Origin: Planctomycetota bacterium
GTDB taxonomy: Bacteria; Planctomycetota; JACOTG01; JAJDCM01
NCBI GenBank assembly: GCA_029260825.1
Contig: JAJDCM010000308.1
Coordinates: forward strand, 1-56,355
Length of the DNA: 56,355 nt
Direction: 5' to 3'
Shown here: one piece after another, positions 8,801 to 17,880 of the stretch
Layout: every line of letters begins with the position of its first letter
How positions within the stretch are numbered: the stretch's first letter is position 1
The notes under the pieces: generated by a model
The model's database searches: none
What the model saw: the letters and a program-made list of their open reading frames with translations, nothing else
What the model was told of the DNA's origin: nothing
Position numbers and translations under genes: made by a program

Positions 8801-10567
8801 TTATTGGAAGACCGGGATGCCATGGATTCCATTGGTCACGCTGGCGGGAATCTCGGCAGCCGATCCCGGGTCGTAGATCAGCCCTTGAATGAAGAAGCGT
8901 GCGATGACCGGCAATCCGTCCGTTCTTTCGAAGAAGGTGCTGGGAGCCGGCCTGGAAGATCTGGTGGGGAATCCGAGTTTCTGGAACCGGCGAGCGTTGT
9001 TCCAGATGACCGAGGGTTGAGGGGATTTGGAATTGCCACCGAGGGGAATGGGGAGGCTCATGCAGCCCATACCAAACGGCAGCTCAACCGGAGTTTGAAG
9101 GGTTGGCTGCTCGAGCCATAGGTAGGCGGCAAAGGGTGCAAAGGCGCTGGAGGGCACGGAGGAGGGCCTTCTCATTCGAAGTTCGAAGGACCCAAGTGGG
9201 TTGTATTCAACCATTCGATTTGTGGTGGCGCCGGTTTTTCCGTTGAGGAGGAGGACGTCTTCAATGGATTGTTGACCAGCGTTTACGTTTCCACGAGCGA
9301 GCCCGTTCGCGGAAAACGTATAGACCGCCCCGGCTGTATGGGCAATGGTGCGGTTGCCGGGCGCTCCGACAACCAAGGTCTTTCCATCAAACGATACGTC
9401 TGTTCCGAACTTTTCTCTCGTTTCGGGAAGAGTGGGAAGAATCTTCTTCTTTTCGGCCCAGGTGTTTCCCGTGTATTCATACAAGAGCACGGCGCCCGAA
9501 TCGCAGCGGGTTTGGGCGGGGTCGGAACAGGCGTCGTCGTCGTTTCTTGCTCCGATCACCGCGATGTTTCCGAGGACCTCCAGAGAGATTCCGAAGTCCG
9601 ACTCCTTCATCGGATTGCTTCGTGTCAGGCGTTGCTCTTCGGTGTAGGAGATCCCGTCAAAGCGGTAGGCATAGACGGCGCCTCCGTCTGGAGCCTGAGA
9701 GTCGTTCTGTCTTGCTCCCACCAGTAAGAAGTCACCGCTTGCCGAGGCTGAAAAACCAAACTCGTCGAGGGGCGCTCCATCGGGCGGGGCGAGGAGTTGA
9801 CGGAGTTCCCAGGCATTCCCGTTTCTTTGAAAGATCCGAAGGTTTCCGGAACCCGAACTTGCTCCGTTATCGAAGCGAGCCCCGATGAAGATCTTGCTTC
9901 TGTCGTCGGAGATGGCAAGGGCGCTTCCGAACTCGCTTCCACTTGGAGCACTGCCTCCCAGAAGTTTCTGCTCTTCGTGCCAGGCGTTGCCATCGTATCG
10001 GAAGACGTAGGCAGTGCCCGCATCGATTTGATTACGCGGAAAGTGATCGCCAAGACGGGAGCTCACCACGATCAAGTCTTCTCGAACACAGACGTTGGTT
10101 CCGAACTCATCGGAAGGCACAGGGTCGTGGGAGAATAGTTTTTGCTCTTCAACCCAGCGGGATCCGTCGAAGCGATAGACATAGGCCGCACCGGCGTTAA
10201 ATCCGAAGTCGTCGTCATTGACGGATCCGGCAACGATGACGTCATTGTGGCTGGCTACCGAGATGCCGAAGAAATCGATCGGATCGCCATCTGTCGCCAG
10301 GATTTTCTGGACCGGAAACCAGGTGCCTGTGGCCGGGTCTCTTTTGTGAATGTAGAGCGATCCGGAAGCGTCGCCATGGTCGTCGTCAAGGGGGCAACCA
10401 ACGACCATGAAATCACCGCTCACCGAGAGCTCTTGTCCGAAGGAATCAAAGATCTGGCCGTCATCGGCAAAGATCTGCTGTTCGCATTGGCAGGTTCCGG
10501 GGCATGGCAAGAGGATGACGCCGAGAAGGCAGGCCAGGAAGGCGAAGGCGAGAAGCGTCGATTTCAT
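8801..10567 (-). CDS. Secreted FG-GAP repeat protein, seven repeats
   Basis: A 588-residue exported protein. The start at 10567 (MKSTLLAFAFLACLLG) is chosen because it opens a signal peptide; the frame is open well upstream without protein-like content. Seven repeats of about 55 residues follow, each with a pattern like DxFGxSVSxxxDxxVVGA and ending GxxYxYxxxGxxWxEEQK. Seven such units commonly close a beta-propeller, as in integrin-alpha-like FG-GAP proteins, which often bind Ca2+ and ligands. The last roughly 130 residues form a separate C-terminal region of unknown function. It is likely surface-exposed or extracellular. A second FG-GAP gene starts at the right end of the window (56139), but its repeats are of the more classical DxDGDGxxD type. 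Confidence 0.85.
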   Translation of the reverse strand: MKSTLLAFAFLACLLGVILLPCPGTCQCEQQIFADDGQIFDSFGQELSVSGDFMVVGCPLDDDHGDASGSLYIHKRDPATGTWFPVQKILATDGDPIDFFGISVASHNDVIVAGSVNDDDFGFNAGAAYVYRFDGSRWVEEQKLFSHDPVPSDEFGTNVCVREDLIVVSSRLGDHFPRNQIDAGTAYVFRYDGNAWHEEQKLLGGSAPSGSEFGSALAISDDRSKIFIGARFDNGASSGSGNLRIFQRNGNAWELRQLLAPPDGAPLDEFGFSASASGDFLLVGARQNDSQAPDGGAVYAYRFDGISYTEEQRLTRSNPMKESDFGISLEVLGNIAVIGARNDDDACSDPAQTRCDSGAVLLYEYTGNTWAEKKKILPTLPETREKFGTDVSFDGKTLVVGAPGNRTIAHTAGAVYTFSANGLARGNVNAGQQSIEDVLLLNGKTGATTNRMVEYNPLGSFELRMRRPSSVPSSAFAPFAAYLWLEQPTLQTPVELPFGMGCMSLPIPLGGNSKSPQPSVIWNNARRFQKLGFPTRSSRPAPSTFFERTDGLPVIARFFIQGLIYDPGSAAEIPASVTNGIHGIPVFQ

Positions 10568-10696
10568 GATCCAACACACTCCTCTTTGTTGGGGCCAATG
10601 CGATCGGTTCTCTCTCAATTGTGCCAAAATACTGTGTTGGTTGCAAAAGCAGGGCAGGGTTCGGCGAGATCCTTTTCGATAAAAAATGCGGTCATT

Positions 10697-10725
10697 TGTG
10701 CCAAAGTCTCTCGGCAGGGGTCTAA
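10697..10725 (+). promoter_or_regulatory. Predicted ECF-type promoter P1 (sulfatase-like gene)
   Basis: TGTGCCA at 10697-10703 and GTCTAA at 10720-10725 are separated by 16 bases. The element lies 57 bases before the ATG at 10783. It matches elements before 12962 and 30291 and, with one mismatch, the ECF sigma gene. GTCTAA is a plausible ECF-type -10. Assigning it to the ECF factor at 29332-29991 is an inference. Confidence 0.65.
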
Positions 10726-10782
10726 GTGGTAGCCACGGAAGGGGGCTCTTTGTCCGGAGGAATTGAACGATCAGGGTGAGCG

Positions 10783-12732
10783 ATGAGATCTGAAAGAGAG
10801 GTTCGGCAAGATATGTACTATTCCTGGGCCCGATTCCTTGTCGTTCTCGTGGCACCGTCCTTTCTGCTCCTGGCCAGCTGTGGGAAGGGGCCAGATGCCC
10901 AGGCGGAAGCTCCTCCAAACGTCCTGATTCTGTTGATTGATGCTCTGAGAGCCGATCACTTGAGTTGTTATGGATATGAGCGCAAGACATCCCCTCATAT
11001 CGATGCGCTTGCTCTTGAGAGTCTCCGGTTCGAAAATGCGTTTGCTCAGTCGCCCTGGACGAAGCCTTCGATACCGACCCTGTTCACCTCTCTCTATCCG
11101 ATTCAGCATCGAGTCTACGAGGGGGAGAGGATGAGAAGTACGGGGCAGCGTGAGTCGGATGTTTTGTCTGAAGAGTGTTTTACTCTGGCCGAATCGATGC
11201 GGGAGGCCGGGTATGAAACGGTTGGGTTCGTAAACAACGCCCACCTTCTTGCCAGTCAGGGCCTGGCTCAAGGATTTGATCGTTACGAACAGGATAATTA
11301 CGATGCGAATCAAATCCATCAGATGTTCTACAGATTTCTCGATGAGCGGAGTAGCCGCGAGCCCTTTTTTGCCTACCTCCATTATCTCGACGTGCACTGG
11401 CCCTTCTGCCCGGTGGCCCCATTCGATGAAAAATTTCCGTCTCCGGCCGGTGCAAGAGGGTTTAGCGACGAGGAGTGGAAGGGCCTTCGAGAGCGCATCA
11501 ATGAGGGAGAGGAGTCGTTAACCGATGCCGATCGGCAGAGAATGATCGATCTCCATGATGGTGGGATCAGTGAGCTTGACGACAAGATCGGTCAGCTTCT
11601 TTCGTCCCTGAGGAAGATGGGGTTGTTGGAGAATACATTGATTGTTTTGACCTCGGATCATGGTGAGGAGCTCTTTGATCATGGGGAGGTCGGGCACGGC
11701 GGAACTCTTTTTGAAGAGGTGGTTCGGGTTCCATTTCTTGTTCGACTTCCTGGCGGAAAAGGTGCTCGGGTATCCCAGAAGACGGCAAGACTGCTCGATG
11801 TATTCCCGACGGTGGCCCACTTTTCTCATGCGAGGCCCCCGGCTGCCGGTATTGGACGCAATCTTCTGTCCGAGGAAACCAAGACCCCAGATATCGTAGC
11901 CGAAACGAGACATAAGAATACTTACAAGGTCTCGATTCGAGAGGGGAATTGGAAATACATTCGAGTTTGCAAACCCCACTCAGGTCGGAGTGAAGTTGTT
12001 TCTGACTCGAAGGGTGTCTTTGGCTTGCGGCCAGGGGTTCGAGTCAAGGTTGTTCTTGACCCCTCTTTTGATCGGCTCGCGAAGAAGATCAGCGTCAAGG
12101 ACAGTAGCGATCAGGATCTTGAGTTGTCGGGGACTGTGGCTTCTCTCTTGACCGGCCAATCCCTGGAAATTCTTGGTTACTCCGTTCGCCTGGATCAGCT
12201 TGTCAAGGGAAGGGCTCTTCTTCCTGAGCTCGGAGTTGGGAGTTGGATCAAGGTGGAAGGGGATCTGGAGGCGAAGAACCTGGTTTTTGCCGACAAGCTT
12301 GAATTGTTGGGCGAGGACGATCGAATGTCCGAGGTTGAGGGCATCATCACGAAGACGGAAAAGACATCCAGCCTGAGCGGAAATATTTGGCTGGGAGAAA
12401 TGCCTATTCGGGTTACTGAGGACACTCGAGTCAAGGGGGTGGATCCAGATGTTCATCAACGAACGAACCTCACAGGGGTTGACCCTTTCAGTCCCGAGAA
12501 TCTCGCTTCGGAGGAAGGGCTTCTAATTGAAGAGCATCTCTATTGTTTGAGCGAGGATCCGGGTGAGCTGACGGATCGATCCGAATCGGAGGGGGCGAGA
12601 ATGACCCATTTTCGGGAAAAGTTGATGGGTTGGCTCAAGGAGGTGTCCGCCGACCGGATTTCCCGGCCCAGTGCACCAAAGGAGCTGTCAGCAGAGACTT
12701 TCTTGCGTTTGGAGTCGATTGGATATCATTAG
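10783..12732 (+). CDS. Sulfatase/alkaline-phosphatase-fold lipoprotein with inserted DUF5666-like module
   Basis: The N-terminus carries a lipoprotein signal (FLLLASC, Cys33), so it is probably anchored to a membrane facing the periplasm. The fold signature is clear: NVLILLIDALRADHLSCYGY with the metal-binding Asp, TSPHID, and later LTSDHGEELFDHGEVGHGG. At the nucleophile position, where formylglycine sulfatases have CxPSR, it reads TKPSI (T93). That suggests a phospho- or phosphoglycerol-transferase-like enzyme, or a non-sulfatase hydrolase. The C-terminal strand pair normally written WKYI...ELYDLxxDPGE is split by about 190 residues (about 395-583) with two DUF5666-like stretches (LSGTV..., GSWIKVEGDL, VEGIITKTE). 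The same module is found in the AlgE-like protein at 22087. ATG 10783 has AGGGTGAG upstream; ATG 10813 is an alternative. The P1 element precedes it. Confidence 0.85.
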   Translation: MRSEREVRQDMYYSWARFLVVLVAPSFLLLASCGKGPDAQAEAPPNVLILLIDALRADHLSCYGYERKTSPHIDALALESLRFENAFAQSPWTKPSIPTLFTSLYPIQHRVYEGERMRSTGQRESDVLSEECFTLAESMREAGYETVGFVNNAHLLASQGLAQGFDRYEQDNYDANQIHQMFYRFLDERSSREPFFAYLHYLDVHWPFCPVAPFDEKFPSPAGARGFSDEEWKGLRERINEGEESLTDADRQRMIDLHDGGISELDDKIGQLLSSLRKMGLLENTLIVLTSDHGEELFDHGEVGHGGTLFEEVVRVPFLVRLPGGKGARVSQKTARLLDVFPTVAHFSHARPPAAGIGRNLLSEETKTPDIVAETRHKNTYKVSIREGNWKYIRVCKPHSGRSEVVSDSKGVFGLRPGVRVKVVLDPSFDRLAKKISVKDSSDQDLELSGTVASLLTGQSLEILGYSVRLDQLVKGRALLPELGVGSWIKVEGDLEAKNLVFADKLELLGEDDRMSEVEGIITKTEKTSSLSGNIWLGEMPIRVTEDTRVKGVDPDVHQRTNLTGVDPFSPENLASEEGLLIEEHLYCLSEDPGELTDRSESEGARMTHFREKLMGWLKEVSADRISRPSAPKELSAETFLRLESIGYH

Positions 12733-12855
12733 ATCCTGTCTTGGGGGTTCGTTGCCAGATTCCACCTGAGATCGTCCTGACATCGTTGCTCCTCCTTGGC
12801 GAGTAGATCGAAGTTGCCGACCTTCATGAATATTACGGACTAGATGGAATCAAGT

Positions 12856-12885
12856 TGTGCCAAGTGTCCTCGGCGAACAGTCTAA
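12856..12885 (+). promoter_or_regulatory. Predicted ECF-type promoter P2 (glycan operon)
   Basis: TGTGCCA (12856-12862), a 17-base spacer, and GTCTAA (12880-12885), 76 bases before the ATG at 12962. The spacer shares TCGGC with that of P1. It is placed to drive the eight-gene run 12962-25997. The rest of the 230-base gap after the sulfatase-like gene shows no terminator or reading frame that I can support. Confidence 0.68.
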
Positions 12886-12961
12886 CTCTAGACCCGGGGG
12901 ATTCCCTTGAGAGGTACGAAAATGTTGACCTGTCCAGTTGAACCTGAGATGAGGCACTAGA

Positions 12962-14191
12962 ATGCGAACGGCTTATTTTTCGCGGCATACTTTCCAAGTT
13001 CTTGCACTGTTGGCTTCGATTCTGGCGCTCCCTGACATGGGATCTGCCGCTATCTTGTCTGGCGTTGTCAGAGATCCAGCAGGACTGGGAGTGGGGGGGG
13101 TGGATCTCGATATCCTCGATGCCGCAACGGGAATGAAGATCTCCACGGCGAATGACACCACGGACCCGGACGGAACGTTTGACATCGTTGTTCCGGTTGG
13201 GCTCTACCATGTTGTTTTCAATGTTCCCCAGGTCAAGCGACTCGTTTCTCTCCGGATTCGCAACATAGACATTGTTGAGCCAAGTACCGACGTTGGGGAT
13301 ATCCCCCTCGTTTCCGGGGTCCGGCTCGCCGGTCGAGTGGCCAGGGCATCGAACGGATCTTTCGTATTCGATGCAGATCTTGACGTCGATGACTCGTTTA
13401 CAGGGGATCGAGTCATTACTCCTGACGATAACTCGGATGCGGCGGGTAACTTCAGCGTGATCGTTCCGCTTGGGGTTCATGACATTACGGTGGAGCCGAG
13501 TCTGTCCGACATTCTTGTCTCGGAGCGGGTTCTTGCCGTTAGTGTCACTGGCGACATGGACCTTGGAACGATTTCTCTTCAGGGAGGATTTCTTGTGTCA
13601 GGAACGGTGACTCAAGGTGGTCCTCCGATCGAAGGAGTGGAGGTCGATGCTTTTTCCTCGATTGATGGAGGAAGAATTCCTACTCCAGGTGGTGATAGCA
13701 ACAATGTGGGTTTCTACTCGATTGTTTTACCGGTTGGAGATCATACCGTGAAGGCATCTCCACCTCTTGGCTCCGGACGCGCTCATGTTTTGTTGCTTGG
13801 AGTGATGGTGTCCGGCCCAACGAATCTGGACATTGATCTTCCGTCCACTCCGATCAGCGTGGCCGTTGGTTCTACCGGGAGTGTTGTCGATCGAGGAGGG
13901 TTTTTTCGACCCGAGGTGTTTCTTCTCAACAACACTGCCGGCCCGGTGGAGATCCGGGCGATCGTTGCCGTTACCTTGCCTCGGTCTGGTGCAACGAGCG
14001 AAGTGCTGCCACCTGTTCAGCGGATGATTCCACCGACTGTTTTTCCCTTGAGTGGGATTGCCCGTATTCGCATTCCGGCCAACCTGAATCCGAGACTCCT
14101 GGGGCTCCCCCTTCACTTTGTCACCACTGTTCTTGACCCCTCGTCGGGTCAGGTTCGTGATACGGATCGCATTGAGTTTCGTATTCGATAG
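12962..14191 (+). CDS. Secreted carboxypeptidase-regulatory-like repeat protein, three repeats
   Basis: A signal peptide ends near GSAA. Three repeats of about 90 residues follow (about 30-300). Each opens with L/I-SGxV and contains a D-rich strand, a D-x-x-G-x-F/Y-x-I/V-V-P core and a closing D-L/V-G segment, as in carboxypeptidase-regulatory-like or DUF-type beta-sandwich repeats. The last roughly 120 residues form a distinct C-terminal domain (FRPEVFLLNNTAG..., ending IEFRIR). The protein at 23973 has the same plan with six repeats and a matching C-terminal domain, so the two are paralogues bracketing the glycan operon. No catalytic motif is visible. A structural, matrix or polysaccharide-binding role outside the cell is an inference. 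The ATG at 12962 has GAGG upstream, and promoter P2 lies before it. Confidence 0.8.
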   Translation: MRTAYFSRHTFQVLALLASILALPDMGSAAILSGVVRDPAGLGVGGVDLDILDAATGMKISTANDTTDPDGTFDIVVPVGLYHVVFNVPQVKRLVSLRIRNIDIVEPSTDVGDIPLVSGVRLAGRVARASNGSFVFDADLDVDDSFTGDRVITPDDNSDAAGNFSVIVPLGVHDITVEPSLSDILVSERVLAVSVTGDMDLGTISLQGGFLVSGTVTQGGPPIEGVEVDAFSSIDGGRIPTPGGDSNNVGFYSIVLPVGDHTVKASPPLGSGRAHVLLLGVMVSGPTNLDIDLPSTPISVAVGSTGSVVDRGGFFRPEVFLLNNTAGPVEIRAIVAVTLPRSGATSEVLPPVQRMIPPTVFPLSGIARIRIPANLNPRLLGLPLHFVTTVLDPSSGQVRDTDRIEFRIR

Positions 14192-14223
14192 TACGGTCCA
14201 AGTTCGCGAGCGAAGAGAGGGTT

Positions 14224-15507
14224 ATGGAAGTGAGGAACGAACTGAAACGAATCCTTCTGTACGGCCACGATACTTTCGGCCTCGGCCATTATCGTAGGAA
14301 TCTGACCCTGGGTCAGAGGATCGTCGACGAGATTCCGGACTCTTCCGTTCTCTGCTTGACCGGTTCTTCTTGCGTTGATTCTTTCGAGCTTCCGCCTCGG
14401 TTTGATTGCGTGAGACTTCCAGGGGCGACGAAAGACTCTCTTGGACGGTATGAATCCCTGAAATTGGACGTGTCGATTCAGGATCTGACCGCTCTGCGGG
14501 CGGGGATTATTCTTGAAACGGTCAAGCAGTTCTCCCCTCATCTTGTTCTGGTTGATCATAGCCCGATCGGGATGCAGGGTGAGCTTCGTCTTGCCCTGGA
14601 GTTTCTCAGGAAGAATCATCCGGAGACGATCGTAGTCTTGGGCTTGCGTGACATTCTTGATGATCGGGATAGCGTGGTCGCGGACTGGACACACGGGGAT
14701 GTCTATCGAGTTCTCAAAGAGAACTATGACCGTATCTTTGTGTATGGGATGAAACGAGTCTTTGATTCCGTGTCCGAATACGACATTCCTCCCGAGGTCG
14801 AAGCCAAGGTCAAGTTCACCGGATATCTGTACAGGAATGGAACGATCCGTAACCAGGAAGAAATTCTTTCCACATTGGCTCCCCGGACCGGGCGACTTGT
14901 AACTGTCACGGTCGGCGGTGGAGGAGATGGGGAAAACGTGATCGACTCTTTTGTCGAGGCACTTTCGAGCTGGGAAGGTCTGCCTCCGTTTGAATCTTGT
15001 GTGGTAACCGGGCCGCTCATGAGCGACCACGTTCGCTCTTCCCTGACTGCGAGGATCGAGAGCCTTGAGCTACCCGTAAAAGTGATTCGGTTTTCTCCGT
15101 GTGTTCTCGACTACTTTGCTGCGTCATCTGTCGTGATTTCGATGGGGGGCTACAACACCCTTTGTGAAATTCTGGCGCTCAAGAAGCAGTCCATCGTGAT
15201 TCCACGAAACTTCCCTCGACGCGAGCAGCTCATTCGAGCCGAACGTTTCCACGATATGGGGCTCGTTGAGTGTATTGAGCCGGAAGAATTGACGGGCGAG
15301 GGGCTTGCGAAGGTGATTGCGCTGAAGCTAGAGATCGAGGGTTCCAAGAAGAGACAAGAGGCAGTGGACGCCGACTTCGATTTCTCAGGACTTTCCAGCG
15401 TCGTGTCCGAGCTTCGCTTCCTTCTTGGCTACGATCGTCCCCCTGCGCTGATGGAAATCGAAAACGTGGCTCGACCAATTACCGCAAAAAACGACAACGG
15501 AGCCTGA
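14224..15507 (+). CDS. Glycosyltransferase of the COG4671 / GT28-like type
   Basis: A 427-residue cytoplasmic protein beginning near KRILLYGHDTFGLGHYRRN. That glycine-rich N-terminal loop with GHYRR is typical of COG4671 predicted glycosyltransferases related to the MurG/GT28 group. A second Rossmann domain follows around GRLVTVTVGGGGDGENV. The donor-site loop is ASSVVISMGGYNTLCEILALKK, where GGYNTL..E corresponds to the nucleotide-sugar grip. It should transfer a sugar from a nucleotide donor to a lipid- or glycan-bound acceptor on the cytoplasmic side of the inner membrane. It follows the repeat protein by 32 bases and precedes the next glycosyltransferase by 4 bases, so it is clearly part of the operon. 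AGAGAGGG precedes the ATG. Confidence 0.88.
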   Translation: MEVRNELKRILLYGHDTFGLGHYRRNLTLGQRIVDEIPDSSVLCLTGSSCVDSFELPPRFDCVRLPGATKDSLGRYESLKLDVSIQDLTALRAGIILETVKQFSPHLVLVDHSPIGMQGELRLALEFLRKNHPETIVVLGLRDILDDRDSVVADWTHGDVYRVLKENYDRIFVYGMKRVFDSVSEYDIPPEVEAKVKFTGYLYRNGTIRNQEEILSTLAPRTGRLVTVTVGGGGDGENVIDSFVEALSSWEGLPPFESCVVTGPLMSDHVRSSLTARIESLELPVKVIRFSPCVLDYFAASSVVISMGGYNTLCEILALKKQSIVIPRNFPRREQLIRAERFHDMGLVECIEPEELTGEGLAKVIALKLEIEGSKKRQEAVDADFDFSGLSSVVSELRFLLGYDRPPALMEIENVARPITAKNDNGA

Positions 15508-15511
15508 TTGA

Positions 15512-16768
15512 GTGAGTTCGAACTATCCCAAGATTGGCTATGTGCTCAAGAAGTACCCTCGGCTTTCGGAGACGTTCATCCTGAACGAGATTCTTGGCCT
15601 GGAAAAAATGGGGGTGGAAACATCTGTTTTCTCCATTCATCTTCCGGATGAAGGACGTTTTCATGCGGATGTAGCCCAGGTTCGGGGGAGGGTCAGATAT
15701 CTTCCACCCCTGAAGTCCGACGTCACCTACGAAGCCTTCCGGACTCTCGTCGAGCCATGGTGCCTCGGGCTCGGCAAGTTGAATCAAGCTCTTCGGTTTA
15801 TCGACGCTTTGCCGGCTCATAAGCGAGGGGCGCTTCTGGTTCAGACCCTTCATCTGGCCCGTCAAGTATCCGAGAGCGGCGTGGATCACCTTCATGCTCA
15901 CTTCATGACTGTCGCTTCCTGGGCAGCGTACCTCACGAGCGTTTTTACGGGCATTCCATTTTCAGTGACCGCGCACGCCAAAGACATCTACCGTCAAACG
16001 GTAGACCGCCGGATTTTCAGTGAGGTTGCGAGGAACGCGTCCCGCATTATCACGGTGTCAGATTTTAACAGGCAGTTCATTTTGGAGCATCTTGTGGATG
16101 ATCAGGCGGAGAACGTGACCCGTATCTATAATGGCATCGAGCTCACACGCGGTAGCGAAGTGCCGGAAGTGCGGGACCCGCGTTTGATCCTTGCCGTGGG
16201 GAGACTGGTGGAAAAGAAGGGATTTTGCGTGCTCATTGATGCCTGCCGGATTCTAGCCGATAGGGATGTGTCTTTTCGTTGTGTCTTGGTTGGCGAGGGA
16301 GATGAGAAAGACAATCTAGTCGCACGGACCCGCCGTCTCGGTTTGGAGGGAAAGGTGGAGTTTCTCGGAGCCCTTCCAAGAGAAGAAGTTTCGGTCTGGA
16401 TGCAGCAGGCTCGAGTTCTTGCGGCGCCTTGTGTGATGGGCTCGGACGGGAACCGGGACGCTTTGCCAACGGTGTTGATTGAAGCTCTTGCCCACGGCCT
16501 TCCGTGTATTTCTACACCAGTAACTGGTATTCCCGAGATCATCGAAGATGGCAAGGAGGGGTTGCTGGTTCCCGAAGGAAATGCCACGGAGTTGGCTCTG
16601 GCCATCGAACAACTCCTGGAATCAAAGCCCCTCTGGGATCGCTTTTCGCAAGCAGGGCCGTTGAAAGCATGTGAACGATTTGACCGGAGCGAGACGCTCC
16701 CTGAACTGGTCGACGTTTTTGTTCAGAGCACTCGGACATGCTGTTCGGCAGGGGTGAGTTCGTCATGA
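15512..16768 (+). CDS. GT4 glycosyltransferase, WcaL/colanic-acid type
   Basis: A 418-residue GT-B fold enzyme. The N-terminal part KYPRLSETFILNEI is characteristic of the WcaL-like branch (RxSETFI). DHLHAHFMTVAS, FSVTAHAKDIY and IITVSDFNRQFI follow, then the C-terminal donor domain with LILAVGRLVEKKGF and an EX7E-like motif around PTVLIEALAHGLPCISTPVTGIPEI. It likely adds a hexose to a growing exopolysaccharide or lipid-linked repeat. The start is GTG at 15512 with GGAG about ten bases upstream, 4 bases after the preceding stop. The stop overlaps the next start in an ATGA arrangement, indicating translational coupling. Confidence 0.92.
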   Translation: MSSNYPKIGYVLKKYPRLSETFILNEILGLEKMGVETSVFSIHLPDEGRFHADVAQVRGRVRYLPPLKSDVTYEAFRTLVEPWCLGLGKLNQALRFIDALPAHKRGALLVQTLHLARQVSESGVDHLHAHFMTVASWAAYLTSVFTGIPFSVTAHAKDIYRQTVDRRIFSEVARNASRIITVSDFNRQFILEHLVDDQAENVTRIYNGIELTRGSEVPEVRDPRLILAVGRLVEKKGFCVLIDACRILADRDVSFRCVLVGEGDEKDNLVARTRRLGLEGKVEFLGALPREEVSVWMQQARVLAAPCVMGSDGNRDALPTVLIEALAHGLPCISTPVTGIPEIIEDGKEGLLVPEGNATELALAIEQLLESKPLWDRFSQAGPLKACERFDRSETLPELVDVFVQSTRTCCSAGVSSS

Positions 16769-17880
16769 GGCTGTTTTACGTCAGCTCGGATCGCGGAATT
16801 TCTCTGGATGGAACCAAAGGTGCTTCGGTTCATTTGCGCTCCTTGGCTCTGCAGTTTGATCTACTTGGAATCGAAGTCGTGCTATTCACGGCGCGAAACC
16901 GAAGAGCATTCAAGTTTGCATCGAACGGGATAAAAACTGAAACCATGGAGGGGATTTCGTCCCTGCGAGGCGAAGCGACAAGACATGGGATGCCCGATGT
17001 TGTTCTGGAGCGCTACTCCCTGGACAGCGGTTCTGGCCTTGGGTTTGCGAGGGAGATTGGTTGTCCGTTTGCTCTTGAAGTCAATGCCCCCCTTGTTCAA
17101 GAAGCGACGGCGCATCGCCCGGAGTCGGTGAGTCCGTTGCACGCCGAAATGGAGCGGGAGTTGTTTTGTTGCTCAGATCTGGTCATAACGGTCTCAGAAC
17201 CTCTGCGGTCTTATGTCGCGAGTGTTCGAGGAACCGACTCTGGTACTGTCGTGGTACGAAACGGATCCAACCCGAAGTTGTTCTGGCAGCAGCCGAACCT
17301 CTTTCGTTCCAATGATGCCCCGGTCTTGGTGTTCTTGGGGCATCCCAAGCCTTGGCATGGAGCAAAGTTTCTTGTTGAGGTCTTGAAGGAAGTTCAGGCT
17401 CTGAAGCCACAGGCAAAGCTTGTCATCGTGGGGGGTGGTCCGGGTGCCGAGCAAGTCCGTCAAAGAGCCATCGAGGGTGGCCTTGAGTCGTCGATCCAAG
17501 TTACGGGGCCCGTTCCGATCGAGGAAGCGGCGAAAATATTGCTGTCTGGATCGATCTCTCTCGCTCCCTATCCTGCGCTGCCCCTCTTCTACTTCTGTCC
17601 CCTCAAGGTAATCGATTCCATGATGGCTGGAGTCCCGGTCGTGACTACTGCTCAGGGCGATTTACCCGAGATCGTTGGTGACGGAGGTATTTGTGTCTCA
17701 CCGGATGATCCGATGGCATTTTTGGAAGCTGTGATGAGCCTTGTTCGCGATCCCGGGTTGGCGCGAGATCTTGGGAAGCAGGCCAAGAAGCGTGCATTTC
17801 AGCATCTTACCTGGGAGAAATCGGCCCGAGAAATAGAGGGGCTCTTTTCCCGTTTGGTTGGGCGGGAGCACGTGGGATGA
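16765..17880 (+). CDS. GT4 glycosyltransferase
   Basis: Starts at ATG 16765, which overlaps the preceding stop as ATGA and has GGGGTGAG upstream. The frame remains open to 16738, but that would enlarge the overlap without adding conserved sequence. MRLFYVSSDRGISLDGTKGASVH opens the acceptor domain; the donor domain contains VLVFLGHPKPWHG, LVIVGGGPG and PLKVIDSMMAGVPVV...DLPEIV. In the EX7E region the first acidic residue is Asp (VIDSMMAG) instead of the usual Glu, a conservative change. It is presumably cytoplasmic and uses a nucleotide sugar. The stop overlaps the ABC exporter start (ATGA, 17877-17880). Confidence 0.9.
   Translation: MRLFYVSSDRGISLDGTKGASVHLRSLALQFDLLGIEVVLFTARNRRAFKFASNGIKTETMEGISSLRGEATRHGMPDVVLERYSLDSGSGLGFAREIGCPFALEVNAPLVQEATAHRPESVSPLHAEMERELFCCSDLVITVSEPLRSYVASVRGTDSGTVVVRNGSNPKLFWQQPNLFRSNDAPVLVFLGHPKPWHGAKFLVEVLKEVQALKPQAKLVIVGGGPGAEQVRQRAIEGGLESSIQVTGPVPIEEAAKILLSGSISLAPYPALPLFYFCPLKVIDSMMAGVPVVTTAQGDLPEIVGDGGICVSPDDPMAFLEAVMSLVRDPGLARDLGKQAKKRAFQHLTWEKSAREIEGLFSRLVGREHVG

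Noticed and set aside
10620..10626. Extra TGTGCCA block upstream of P1
   Set aside because: No GTCTAA at 16-17 bases (the sequence there is GCAAAA), so not counted as a promoter.
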